This document shows, one piece after another, positions 1-7,170 of a stretch of 11,303 nt of DNA. The position numbers and the translations under genes are program-made. Positions within the stretch are counted from its first letter, which is position 1. Every line of letters begins with the position of its first letter. This stretch comes from Cellvibrionales bacterium (GTDB taxonomy: Bacteria; Pseudomonadota; Gammaproteobacteria; Pseudomonadales; JAHEGP01). The stretch is taken from contig JAHEGP010000085.1 in NCBI GenBank assembly GCA_024645065.1, positions 1 to 11,303 of the forward strand. Reading direction: 5' to 3'. The notes under the pieces are model-generated. The model did not search any database. It was not told the DNA's origin and was given only the letters and a program-made list of their open reading frames with translations.

Positions 1-575
1 AATTGCTTGGCGAAGTCGGAATCCCCTCTGCCGACAAGCGCCTCAATGAATACCCCCATCAATTATCTGGCGGGATGCGACAAAGGGTAATGATAGCTAT
101 CGCACTCGCATTGAAGCCTGCTCTGCTGATTGCCGACGAACCCACCACAGCACTGGACGTGACGATTCAGGCACAGATCCTGGATTTGATAAAAACCCTG
201 CGGGAACGCCACGGCATGGCAGTTATGTTGATCACCCACGATCTCGGTGTGATCGCCGAGACCTGCGACCGCATCCTGGTCATGTATGCCGGCCGTGTTG
301 CGGAAAGAGCGACTGTCAAACAGCTCTTTGCCCAACCGGCTCATCCCTACAGCATCGGCCTGCTGGGTTCCATTCCTCGCATTGATGGAGAGCCGCGCAC
401 CGAGTTGAATACCATCCCGGGTGTGGTGCCCCCTATCGACCAGCTGGGCAGGGCTTGTCGCTTCGCCGGTCGATGCAGCCACGTGCGCGAACGGTGCCGG
501 GCTGAACAGCCAGCGATGGAGCTTGTCGCCAATGACCACCGGGTCGCTTGTCATTACTGGCGGGAGTTGACCTAG
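1..575 (+). CDS. Oligopeptide/dipeptide ABC transporter ATP-binding protein, OppD/DppD-like (5' partial)
   Basis: C-terminal 190 or so residues of a cytoplasmic ATPase that powers peptide (or nickel/glutathione-type) uptake. The gene runs off the left edge, so the Walker A half is outside the window and no start should be assigned here. Counting from base 3, visible motifs are the signature LSGGM (residues 21-25), Walker B LLIADE (41-46), D-loop ALD (50-52) and the switch histidine in LITHD (H79). After the nucleotide-binding domain comes the oligopeptide-transporter C-terminal extension (oligo_HPY), starting near QPAHPYS. It carries four cysteines (C152, C158, C165, C183), the spacing known in this family to bind a [4Fe-4S] cluster. 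The stop codon TAG abuts the ATG of the next gene with no gap, as expected for the paired D and F ATPases of one importer. Family is certain; substrate cannot be told from the sequence, and Opp versus Dpp cannot be separated. Confidence 0.93.
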   Translation, partial: LLGEVGIPSADKRLNEYPHQLSGGMRQRVMIAIALALKPALLIADEPTTALDVTIQAQILDLIKTLRERHGMAVMLITHDLGVIAETCDRILVMYAGRVAERATVKQLFAQPAHPYSIGLLGSIPRIDGEPRTELNTIPGVVPPIDQLGRACRFAGRCSHVRERCRAEQPAMELVANDHRVACHYWRELT

Positions 576-1556
576 ATGAGCGAAGCGCTGCTTAGGGTTC
601 GACAGCTGAGCAAACACTTTCCGATACGTGGTGGGGTATTTCGTCGCACTGTGGCAGAAGTTCATGCTGTGGATGACGTGTCATTCGATATTTTCCCCGG
701 CGAAACCCTGGGGCTGGTGGGAGAGTCAGGCTGCGGCAAAAGCACGATAGGGAAAACCCTGCTGCGCTTACTTGGGCGGTTTGACGGCGAGATCTGGTTT
801 CAGGGACAAGCACTGCACGAGCTGTCCTCCAGTGGGATGAAGGAACTGCGCAAGGATATCCAGATCGTGTTCCAGGACCCCATGGAATCGCTAAATCCTC
901 GACACACAGTGGGGGAGATTATCGAGGAGCCTCTCATTATCCACCGTCTGGGTGACAGCGCGAGCCGCAAACAAAGAGTCATCCAACTGGCCGATCGTGT
1001 AGGCTTGTCCAGCAGCGCCCTTTCCCGTTACCCCCATGAGTTTTCCGGTGGCCAACGCCAGCGTATCGGGATTGCCCGGGCAATTGCGCTCAACCCGCAA
1101 TTGATTATCTGCGATGAGCCGGTTTCCGCCCTGGACGTTTCAATACAGTCGCAAATCCTGAATCTATTACTGGAGCTGCAAAGAGAACTGAATATTGCGC
1201 TGTTGTTTATTTCCCACGATCTCGCCGTAGTGAAGCACATCTCTCATCGCATAGCGGTCATGTACCTGGGAAATATTGTCGAAGTTGCCGACGCCAAAAC
1301 CCTGTATCAACAACCCCACCATCCCTATACTCGCTCGCTTATCGACGCTATACCCAAACCATCCCCCGGTCGTGCCTCGAAGCGAGAACTGCTTGCAGGA
1401 GAACCCCCCTCTCCCATTAACCCGCCCAGCGCCTGTCGCTTTCACCCGCGCTGCCCGATAGCTCGTGACAAATGCCGCAAGCACAAACCCGGGATGGAAG
1501 CGGTGCGAAAACAGCATGAGGTAGCCTGCCACTTCTGGCAGGAAGCGCTGAAATAG
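576..1556 (+). CDS. Oligopeptide/dipeptide ABC transporter ATP-binding protein, OppF/DppF-like
   Basis: Complete 326-residue ATPase, normal length for OppF/DppF. It should pair with the preceding ATPase as the cytoplasmic motor of a peptide-type importer. Motifs in order: Walker A GESGCGKST (49-57), Q-loop Q100 in VFQDP, signature FSGGQRQR (156-163), Walker B LIICDE (176-181), D-loop SALD (184-187) and switch histidine H214 in FISHD. The C-terminal oligo_HPY extension starts near QPHHPYT (246-252) and carries C287, C293, C300 and C318, the family's likely [4Fe-4S] ligands. The ATG immediately follows the TAG of the upstream gene, and a good Shine-Dalgarno GGAG lies at 563-566 with 9-nt spacing, so translation is probably coupled. 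It is the last gene of its operon; the next gene is convergent. Permeases and binding protein would lie upstream of the window. Substrate is unknown. Confidence 0.95.
   Translation: MSEALLRVRQLSKHFPIRGGVFRRTVAEVHAVDDVSFDIFPGETLGLVGESGCGKSTIGKTLLRLLGRFDGEIWFQGQALHELSSSGMKELRKDIQIVFQDPMESLNPRHTVGEIIEEPLIIHRLGDSASRKQRVIQLADRVGLSSSALSRYPHEFSGGQRQRIGIARAIALNPQLIICDEPVSALDVSIQSQILNLLLELQRELNIALLFISHDLAVVKHISHRIAVMYLGNIVEVADAKTLYQQPHHPYTRSLIDAIPKPSPGRASKRELLAGEPPSPINPPSACRFHPRCPIARDKCRKHKPGMEAVRKQHEVACHFWQEALK
1525..1542. other. Perfect 7-bp hairpin inside the 3' end of the OppF/DppF-like gene
   Basis: CCTGCCA and TGGCAGG form a perfect 7-bp stem around a 4-base loop, 14 bp before the stop codon. 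Neither strand shows a proper T-tract next to it; the - strand has only a weak TTTT about 13 bases further on. It might slow or end transcription coming from either convergent operon. It might equally be a by-product of coding the conserved CHFWQ sequence. It is the strongest hairpin I see in the convergent zone; the 53-bp gap 1557-1609 has only a weak 5-bp inverted repeat (CCTGA/TCAGG) with a 45-base loop. Confidence 0.3.
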
Positions 1557-1609
1557 CCGCCTGATACAAACGCAATGAATGGCGATAAACGATCCCGGGC
1601 GAAGGCCGC

Positions 1610-3703
1610 TCAGGTGCCCGACAGGTGATCGAGTTGCTGGGTGCTACTGAGGTAGGTTTCTTCGATTTTCTCTACCGGGATGGGTCGACTCAGATAATAG
1701 CCCTGGGCGATATCGCAACCCTGCTTTTTCAGGAAAGCTCGCTGCAGTTCGGTCTCGACACCTTCGGCAACAACACTGACGTTAAGCACGTGGGCAAGAT
1801 CGATAATGGTTTTGACTATGTCTGCATCGACCTGATTGGTAACGATATCAACCACGAAAGAGCGATCGATCTTGATCACATCAACCGGGAAGCGCTTGAG
1901 GTAATTGAGCGAAGAATAGCCGGTACCGAAGTCGTCGATTGCCAGGCTCAGCCCCATCGTCCTGAGTTTGGCCAGGGTAGCGATCACCTGCTCGGGATCC
2001 TCCATAATCGTGCTCTCGGTGATCTCGAGCTCAAGGTATTGAGCCGGCAAACCCGTCTCTCTGAGTATCAGGGCTATGGTGTCGACCAGACCCGGGCTGA
2101 TAATCTGCTTGCCGGATAGATTGACCGAAGCACACATCATTTTGAAGCCACGCTTGCGCCATTTCTGCAGCTGTTCACAAACTTCCCGCAAAACCCATTC
2201 GCCCAGAGGCAGAATTTGTCCGGTTTCCTCCGCCAGATAAATAAACTCATCCGGCCCGACCAGCCCTCGCTCAGGATGCTCCCATCGAATGAGAGCCTCC
2301 ATCGCCGTCACCTTGCCGGTCTTGAGGTCTTCCTGTGGCTGGTAGAAAATGACGAACTCACCCCGGTCCAGGGCTCCACGCAAATCGTTTTCAAGCTGCA
2401 GTCGGCGGCTGACGTCCGCCTCCATTTGGCTCTCGTAAAACTGGTAGCGATCCCCCAGCTTCTTCGCCCGATACATTGCCATATCGGCGCTTTTCAATAA
2501 GGTGCCAATATCCTCACCGTGATCGGGAAACATCGCGATGCCAATACTGGTGCTAACGTACATTTCCTTGCCCATAAATACGAACGGGCGGGACAGCTGT
2601 TGATGAATCTTTTCCGCGACGTTAGCCACGGCCTCTGGCGATTTGACCCGGTCGAGCAGTATCGTGAACTCATCACCACCGAAACGAGCCACCATGTCCT
2701 CCTTACGCAGACTGCCCTGGACCCGCTCGGAAAAATACTTGAGCAGCAGATCACCGGTCTCATGACCGAGCGTATCGTTGACCAGCTTAAAGCGATCCAG
2801 GTCAAGAAACATGAGCGCGAGCCTGCTGTTCTCGGACCTCGGACGCGCAAGGGCTTCGCCAAAGTGCTCGTTGAACATGACACGGTTCGGAAGCCCGGTG
2901 AGGGTATCTTTGTACGCCAACTGATGGACGTGGCGCTCGGCGTGATGGGCCTGTACCAGATGTGTAATACGCTTGCTCAATACCCAGAAATTCACCGGCT
3001 TGGCGATGTAGTCAGTCGCACCCGAGGCAAACGCCTTGTTGATTGAAGCCTCGTCGTTGAGCGCGGTGATAATAAGTACCGGCACCTTGCGAGTCTGCGA
3101 CAAATTTTGCAGCAGGGCGCAAGCAGTGAAGCCATCCATTTTTGGCATCACTGCATCCATTAGCACCAGATCCGGGGCCTGCTCTTCGCACTGGCTGAGC
3201 GCATGCTCGCCGTCTATCGCTTCCTCGACCCAGTACCCTTCATTGCGCAGAACTTCTGCCATCGCCATTCTGGATCCGCGATCGTCGTCTACAATAAGGA
3301 TCCTGGGTTGACCCGAATACCCGCCGTCGGTTTCTCCCTTGGCCACGAGCGCCCCCGGGGGTGCTGCTGCCCTGCCAACCGAGTCCTCAGAGAAGTCACC
3401 CTGTTTCAACCAGGCAACCAGCGCGTGGCTGGCAGCACAGACTTCACCAACTATCTTGTCTGCGCCTTCCAGGTCGTCCCTGCGGGCCTGGGATTCCAAC
3501 TGCTGACTGATGTCAACAAGCCGAATAGCCCCAACATTACTTGCGCTCCCTTTAATGGTATGGGCAATCACTGCGAGTTTTATAGTGTCGCGCTCGGCCA
3601 GTGCCTGCTCCAGGGCTTCAAGGTAAAGCGGCAGGTCTTCCACAATGGCCGAAATGACCTTTTCTACCGCCGACCCGAGTTGGGCCTCAAGATTGTGCAA
3701 CAC
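1610..3703 (-). CDS. Hpt-REC-GGDEF-EAL protein: phosphorelay-controlled c-di-GMP cyclase/phosphodiesterase
   Basis: A 697-residue cytoplasmic signalling protein. Domains: Hpt (about 1-100) with phospho-accepting H48 in AHTIKGS; linker (101-131); receiver (134-252) with acidic pocket D139-D141, phospho-acceptor D183, T213 and K235; diguanylate cyclase GGDEF (about 265-425) with intact GGDEF at 342-346 and the inhibitory-site RxxD at R333-D336; and phosphodiesterase EAL (about 433-685) with E469-A-L, N528, E560, D590-D591, K611, E647 and Q667 visible. Both catalytic domains look active, so it may make and break c-di-GMP, with phosphorylation of D183 setting the balance. The assigned start is GTG at 3703 with no clear Shine-Dalgarno, and it cuts into the first Hpt helix. 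Protein-like sequence (DIDNNADIVDIQ) continues upstream in frame to a TGA at 3761-3763. The gene overlaps the kinase gene by 40 bp. It is probably the displaced C-terminal part of that kinase. Last gene of the operon. Confidence 0.9.
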   Translation of the reverse strand: MLHNLEAQLGSAVEKVISAIVEDLPLYLEALEQALAERDTIKLAVIAHTIKGSASNVGAIRLVDISQQLESQARRDDLEGADKIVGEVCAASHALVAWLKQGDFSEDSVGRAAAPPGALVAKGETDGGYSGQPRILIVDDDRGSRMAMAEVLRNEGYWVEEAIDGEHALSQCEEQAPDLVLMDAVMPKMDGFTACALLQNLSQTRKVPVLIITALNDEASINKAFASGATDYIAKPVNFWVLSKRITHLVQAHHAERHVHQLAYKDTLTGLPNRVMFNEHFGEALARPRSENSRLALMFLDLDRFKLVNDTLGHETGDLLLKYFSERVQGSLRKEDMVARFGGDEFTILLDRVKSPEAVANVAEKIHQQLSRPFVFMGKEMYVSTSIGIAMFPDHGEDIGTLLKSADMAMYRAKKLGDRYQFYESQMEADVSRRLQLENDLRGALDRGEFVIFYQPQEDLKTGKVTAMEALIRWEHPERGLVGPDEFIYLAEETGQILPLGEWVLREVCEQLQKWRKRGFKMMCASVNLSGKQIISPGLVDTIALILRETGLPAQYLELEITESTIMEDPEQVIATLAKLRTMGLSLAIDDFGTGYSSLNYLKRFPVDVIKIDRSFVVDIVTNQVDADIVKTIIDLAHVLNVSVVAEGVETELQRAFLKKQGCDIAQGYYLSRPIPVEKIEETYLSSTQQLDHLSGT

Positions 3704-6111
3704 CTGGATGTCAACGATATCGGCGTTGTTGTCGATATCCTGGCCCCGACAACAATTTCTTCAGGCTCGAAACCATCGATATGGTCCCAGGTTTCTTCCT
3801 CCGCTGGCCCCGAAGCATCGAGCCACCTGAGCAGTTTCTCCTTGAGGCTCTCCCGGCTTAGGGGCTTGGCGAGATAGTCGTCCATACCCACCGAGAGACA
3901 GCGTTCACTTTCGCCCTCAGTGACGTTTGCCGTCATGGCAATGATCGGCACGTGGTTGTCTTCCGCCTCATATTCCCTGATTATTGCCGTCGCCTTGTAG
4001 CCGTCCAGCTCAGGCATATGGCAATCCATCAGCACCAGATCGTAGCTGGCCCGCGCAATCTGGGCCAGACACTCCTTGCCATTGTTGACTACGTCCGCCT
4101 GGCAACCCATGCGCTCCAGCATTGCCAATGCAACCTGCTGATTGGCTCTATCATCTTCCACCACCAGCAATCGACTGCCGCGAAACATGATGGATGAGGG
4201 CTCCAATAATTTCCGCTGGTTTGCAGCCGCATCACCGGTCTTCTGTATTTCATTGATGCAACTGACGAGGTGATTGCGCAATACCGGTTTGGTCAGCATG
4301 GCACTGGCATAGTTTTCACAGGTCGAATCGACATGGGACCCATTTCGCTGGACGAAGATCACCCCTGCCTGGCGCAAGACCGGGACGCTGCGGATATAGC
4401 GCAGCAATTCGAAGCCGCGCCCGCCATCCAGCATTTCATCGAGCAACACAAGAGTAAATGGCTGCTGGGAAGAGGCTTCGACCAACTTTTCCTGTGCCTC
4501 TTCGAAACCTGCCGCGGCATCCCAGGAGATCTGGTTGCGATCGAGCATACACCCGATGCTGCGTTGAACCAGGGTATTATTGTCGACAATCAACATGCGC
4601 CCCTGAGTGGCCTTTACACGCAGCGACTTCGACGATGTCTCCTCGCCACCCGGGCGCAACAGCGGTAGGGTAAACCAGAAACGGCTACCTTCCCCGACAC
4701 CGCTTTCTACCCCCATATTACCGCCCATCAGCTGCACTAACTGACGTGAGATAGCCAAACCCAGCCCGGTACCGCCAAACTTTCTGGTAGTGGATTCATC
4801 GCCCTGGGAGAAGACTTCAAAAATGCGTTCTTGCTGTTCTGCGCCGATTCCTATGCCGGTATCCCAGACTTCAAATCTTAAGTTCACATCATCTGCATTG
4901 ATCTCACTTAAAGACACTTCAATGCCAACTGAACCCCGCTCGGTAAACTTGATGGCGTTACCGGCCAGGTTGACCAGTACCTGGCGGACTCTGTCACTGT
5001 CACCAATCAGGGACTCCGGAATTTCGGCGGCTGCAACATAAGCAAAATCAATGCTCTTGCGCTGGGCCTGCGAGCCCAGTAATACGACAATTTCCTCCAG
5101 GCATTCATAAAGGTCGAACTCGCGCAGCGATAACTGCGCCTTACCCGCTTCATTCTTGGAGAAATCGAGTAAGTCATCGATCAAGCTCAGCAAGGACTCA
5201 GCAGAGCTGCGGGCTATGCCGACAAATTCCTTTTGTTTTTCGCCCAGGCGCATATCACTGAGCAGATCCAGCATACCCAGTACCCCGTTCATCGGCGTAC
5301 GCAGCTCATGGCTGACATTGGCAGCAAATTCACCCTTGGCCCTGGCTGATTCAAGGGCCTGATCGCGCGCCAGCTTGAGTGCCTCTTCCCTGCCGTCCAG
5401 CACATCCATCATGGTATTGAAGGCACTCTCCATATCGCGGATATCACTGGTGCCCCGCAATTCTGCCCGAATGGCGTTTTCGCCCTGCTCTGCCTTGCGC
5501 ATCGTTTTCGCAAGATTCTGCAAGGGACGGGTCAAACGCCCGGTTACCGTGAGCAACACCAGCAACAAAATGGAGGCCAGGACCATCGACACCAGCAAGT
5601 TGTAGCGAAAAATACTACTCTCCATATTGTTCAGGGTCGCCTTACTCATGGTCACCCTGACATGGCCAATCAACTCCGGCGCACCTCTAAGCACGGTAAA
5701 TGGAGATTCAGCCGCGCCGCCACTATAGACGGGAGAATCGAAGTACCAGGCGAGCGGCGTTTCCCCAAACAGTGCTAACGCCGGGGAATGGCTGACCTGG
5801 GAGAAATCGGCGGGAATATCACTGTATAAAACCCGGTCACCGATATCCCGTATTTCTACTGCCTCGATATCCGGGAACGCTTTAATGACAGCAGCGGCCT
5901 CTAAGGCGCTATCCTCGCTGCTGTAAAGCAGTGCCAGCGTACTTTGCTCGGCAAAACTTTCTGTGAGTTTCAAGCCTTCACCGACCAGCCGCTCGCGCAG
6001 CTTTTGGCTGGTAAGCTCAGATATGACTATGCTGCAGACCAGAGCCAATAAAAGCATGCCCAGGCTGAAAATAATGCCTAGCTGGTTTCTAAAGCTGATG
6101 TTCTTGAGCAT
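3664..6111 (-). CDS. Membrane hybrid sensor histidine kinase, BarA-like (HAMP-HisKA-HATPase-REC-REC), probably truncated by frameshift
   Basis: An 815-residue inner-membrane kinase. Segments: TM1 (about 11-31); periplasmic sensor (32-168), CHASE8-like by its AEQSTLALLYSSEDSAL region; TM2 (170-190); HAMP (191-243); HisKA with H268 in NVSHELRTP; HATPase with N-box N381/N385, G1 DTGIG (417-421), G2 GGTGLGL (446-452). A first receiver (about 505-620) keeps D558 and K608, but its acidic pocket reads DNN (510-512) and the usual Ser/Thr is missing (VIFVQRN), so it looks partly degenerate. A second receiver (647-764) is complete: E652-D654, D696, T727, K749. The family usually ends in an Hpt domain. 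Here the final 25 residues (791-815) are Ser/Thr/Arg/Cys-rich and do not resemble protein, while the Hpt lies in the -1 frame downstream. ATG at 6111 has AAAGG about 12 nt upstream. It starts 27 bp after the binding-protein gene, suggesting that protein is its periplasmic partner. Confidence 0.92.
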   Translation of the reverse strand: MLKNISFRNQLGIIFSLGMLLLALVCSIVISELTSQKLRERLVGEGLKLTESFAEQSTLALLYSSEDSALEAAAVIKAFPDIEAVEIRDIGDRVLYSDIPADFSQVSHSPALALFGETPLAWYFDSPVYSGGAAESPFTVLRGAPELIGHVRVTMSKATLNNMESSIFRYNLLVSMVLASILLLVLLTVTGRLTRPLQNLAKTMRKAEQGENAIRAELRGTSDIRDMESAFNTMMDVLDGREEALKLARDQALESARAKGEFAANVSHELRTPMNGVLGMLDLLSDMRLGEKQKEFVGIARSSAESLLSLIDDLLDFSKNEAGKAQLSLREFDLYECLEEIVVLLGSQAQRKSIDFAYVAAAEIPESLIGDSDRVRQVLVNLAGNAIKFTERGSVGIEVSLSEINADDVNLRFEVWDTGIGIGAEQQERIFEVFSQGDESTTRKFGGTGLGLAISRQLVQLMGGNMGVESGVGEGSRFWFTLPLLRPGGEETSSKSLRVKATQGRMLIVDNNTLVQRSIGCMLDRNQISWDAAAGFEEAQEKLVEASSQQPFTLVLLDEMLDGGRGFELLRYIRSVPVLRQAGVIFVQRNGSHVDSTCENYASAMLTKPVLRNHLVSCINEIQKTGDAAANQRKLLEPSSIMFRGSRLLVVEDDRANQQVALAMLERMGCQADVVNNGKECLAQIARASYDLVLMDCHMPELDGYKATAIIREYEAEDNHVPIIAMTANVTEGESERCLSVGMDDYLAKPLSRESLKEKLLRWLDASGPAEEETWDHIDGFEPEEIVVGARISTTTPISLTSRCCTILRPNSGRR
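3744..3747 (-). other. Probable frameshift point joining the kinase gene to the Hpt-REC-GGDEF-EAL gene
   Basis: A run of four C on the + strand (GGGG in the coding sense) lies where the kinase frame stops resembling a protein and the downstream frame starts to. Adding one G gives in-frame VVGGQDIDNNADIVDIQ leading smoothly into the Hpt domain. The fused reading frame from 6111 to 1610 would then be 4503 nt and encode 1500 residues. Any such shift must fall between 3667 and 3760, bounded by the kinase TAG (3664-3666) and a TGA in the downstream frame (3761-3763). No classical slippery heptamer is present, so programmed frameshifting is not the favoured explanation. A one-base sequencing or assembly error, or a recent mutation, is more likely; translational coupling of two real genes remains possible. 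Confidence 0.55.
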
Positions 6112-6138
6112 GCGTCGTGTTTACCTTTGGCAGCGGGT

Positions 6139-7116
6139 CTATTGTCTCGGGAAGACCACGTCTATTTCCCGCATCCTGGCACGCGATAGATTCAAGCCCA
6201 GGTGCTCGGCTGTACGGATATTCAGCGCTATCAATAGGTCTCGGGTGTGCTGAATTCCAATATTATTACCGTCGCGCTTGGCCAGAAGCGCCCTGGCTAT
6301 CGACCCGCCAAGCCCCTGATTGTCAGGATAAAGTGAGAATAAAACACCCTTTGAAACATAGGAAGGATTACTGGAATATACCAGCAATTTTCGGTTCCAT
6401 GCGGACTTCAGCACATGGTAAAGCACCGAGCGTTCCCGCAGGGCGATGTCTCCCTGTAACAGCCAGACGCTATCACTTTTCGGGTCAAGTGTTTCAAATA
6501 CGGCGCGGTACCAGTTTGCAGATTCACTCAGTGTTTCGAAAAGGTGGACTTCAAGTTTCAGTCCATGGGAATCAGCCACGGCCTTGGCTCGCTGTATCAA
6601 GCGCCCATGAAGAGCCTGCTGGTAGCTAACGTGCACGGTCTTGATGTGAGGCGCCAAGGCCACGAGCTCACGAAACAATTCATCAGGGTCGGGTGCCAGG
6701 GTAATAGCGGTAAAATCCGGAGCAACGTTTTCTGGTGCAGCCAATATTGCACTGCTTACGGTAAGGTAATCCGGTGGCAATTGTTGCACGATATCCATCG
6801 CCTGGTTGCCCAGTGCCACTGCGGTATTGAGCTGGGTGCTGTCCAGAATAGCGACAACGTCGTCAAGACTGGCGTTACGCGCCAGCACCCGGTCCTTGAC
6901 CTCGCCAGGATAGGAAGAGCGAATGCCGTCTATGATGTCAGAGAAAACCCGGACATAAGGGTCCGGCACGTCGGGATAAAACACCAGAATATCATCGGTA
7001 GCTTTGACCTGGGCTGAGACCGGTAGAGCAAATAACAGCAATTGAATGGCAACAACAAGCGCCAGCAGCGTCGCAGCGCTGAAAGGCAATCGCTGTCCCC
7101 GGCACCCGGACTTCAA
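6139..7116 (-). CDS. Orphan periplasmic substrate-binding protein, ABC_sub_bind (PF04392)-like
   Basis: A 325-residue exported protein. The N-terminus is a clear signal peptide: basic CRGQR, hydrophobic stretch about 14-32, and VSA cleavage after residue 35. The mature protein has an alternating alpha/beta periplasmic-binding fold: ILVFYPDVPDPYVRVFSDII at the start, a TAVALGNQAMDIV segment (about 98-110), a VHVSYQQALHGRLIQRA segment after the midpoint, and VYSSNPSYVSKGVLFSLYPD near the end. This matches the ABC_sub_bind class, whose members often partner kinases and need not be transporters. No permease or ATPase gene is nearby, while the kinase follows at 27 bp, so a ligand-sensing role is the best inference. 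The start is TTG: an in-frame TAA lies four codons upstream and no ATG fits ahead of the signal peptide. AAGG at 7124-7127 gives good spacing. Ligand unknown. Confidence 0.82.
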   Translation of the reverse strand: MKSGCRGQRLPFSAATLLALVVAIQLLLFALPVSAQVKATDDILVFYPDVPDPYVRVFSDIIDGIRSSYPGEVKDRVLARNASLDDVVAILDSTQLNTAVALGNQAMDIVQQLPPDYLTVSSAILAAPENVAPDFTAITLAPDPDELFRELVALAPHIKTVHVSYQQALHGRLIQRAKAVADSHGLKLEVHLFETLSESANWYRAVFETLDPKSDSVWLLQGDIALRERSVLYHVLKSAWNRKLLVYSSNPSYVSKGVLFSLYPDNQGLGGSIARALLAKRDGNNIGIQHTRDLLIALNIRTAEHLGLNLSRARMREIDVVFPRQ

Positions 7117-7123
7117 CCTGGCG

Positions 7124-7127
7124 CCTT
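7124..7127 (-). promoter_or_regulatory. Ribosome binding site deciding the TTG start of the binding-protein gene
   Basis: AAGG on the - strand lies 7 nt before the TTG at 7116-7114. An in-frame TAA (7128-7126) just upstream rules out a longer version, and the signal peptide begins directly after the TTG. This supports a genuine non-ATG start. Confidence 0.55.
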
Positions 7128-7170
7128 ACCCGGCTGGTAGCCGCAGCATGGAATGGTTGGCAATACCCTG

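Noticed and set aside
63..665. Open reading frame of 200 codons on the - strand across the two ATPase genes
   Set aside because: It is antisense to two motif-rich ATPase genes and shows no recognisable domain, ribosome binding site or context.
1557..1609. Rho-independent terminator in the gap between the convergent operons
   Set aside because: Only a 5-bp inverted repeat with a 45-base loop and no T-tract on either strand.
1625..3046. Several + strand open frames opposite the GGDEF-EAL gene
   Set aside because: They mirror the strongly conserved GGDEF and EAL coding sequence and lack their own start signals.
3667..3760. Programmed -1 frameshifting between the kinase and Hpt frames
   Set aside because: No X XXY YYZ slippery heptamer occurs in the only permissible interval, so an indel or two coupled genes explains the junction better.
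3203..3877. Open reading frame of 224 codons on the + strand opposite the kinase/Hpt junction
   Set aside because: It is antisense to clear receiver and Hpt coding sequence and has no protein-family features; a shadow of the real genes.
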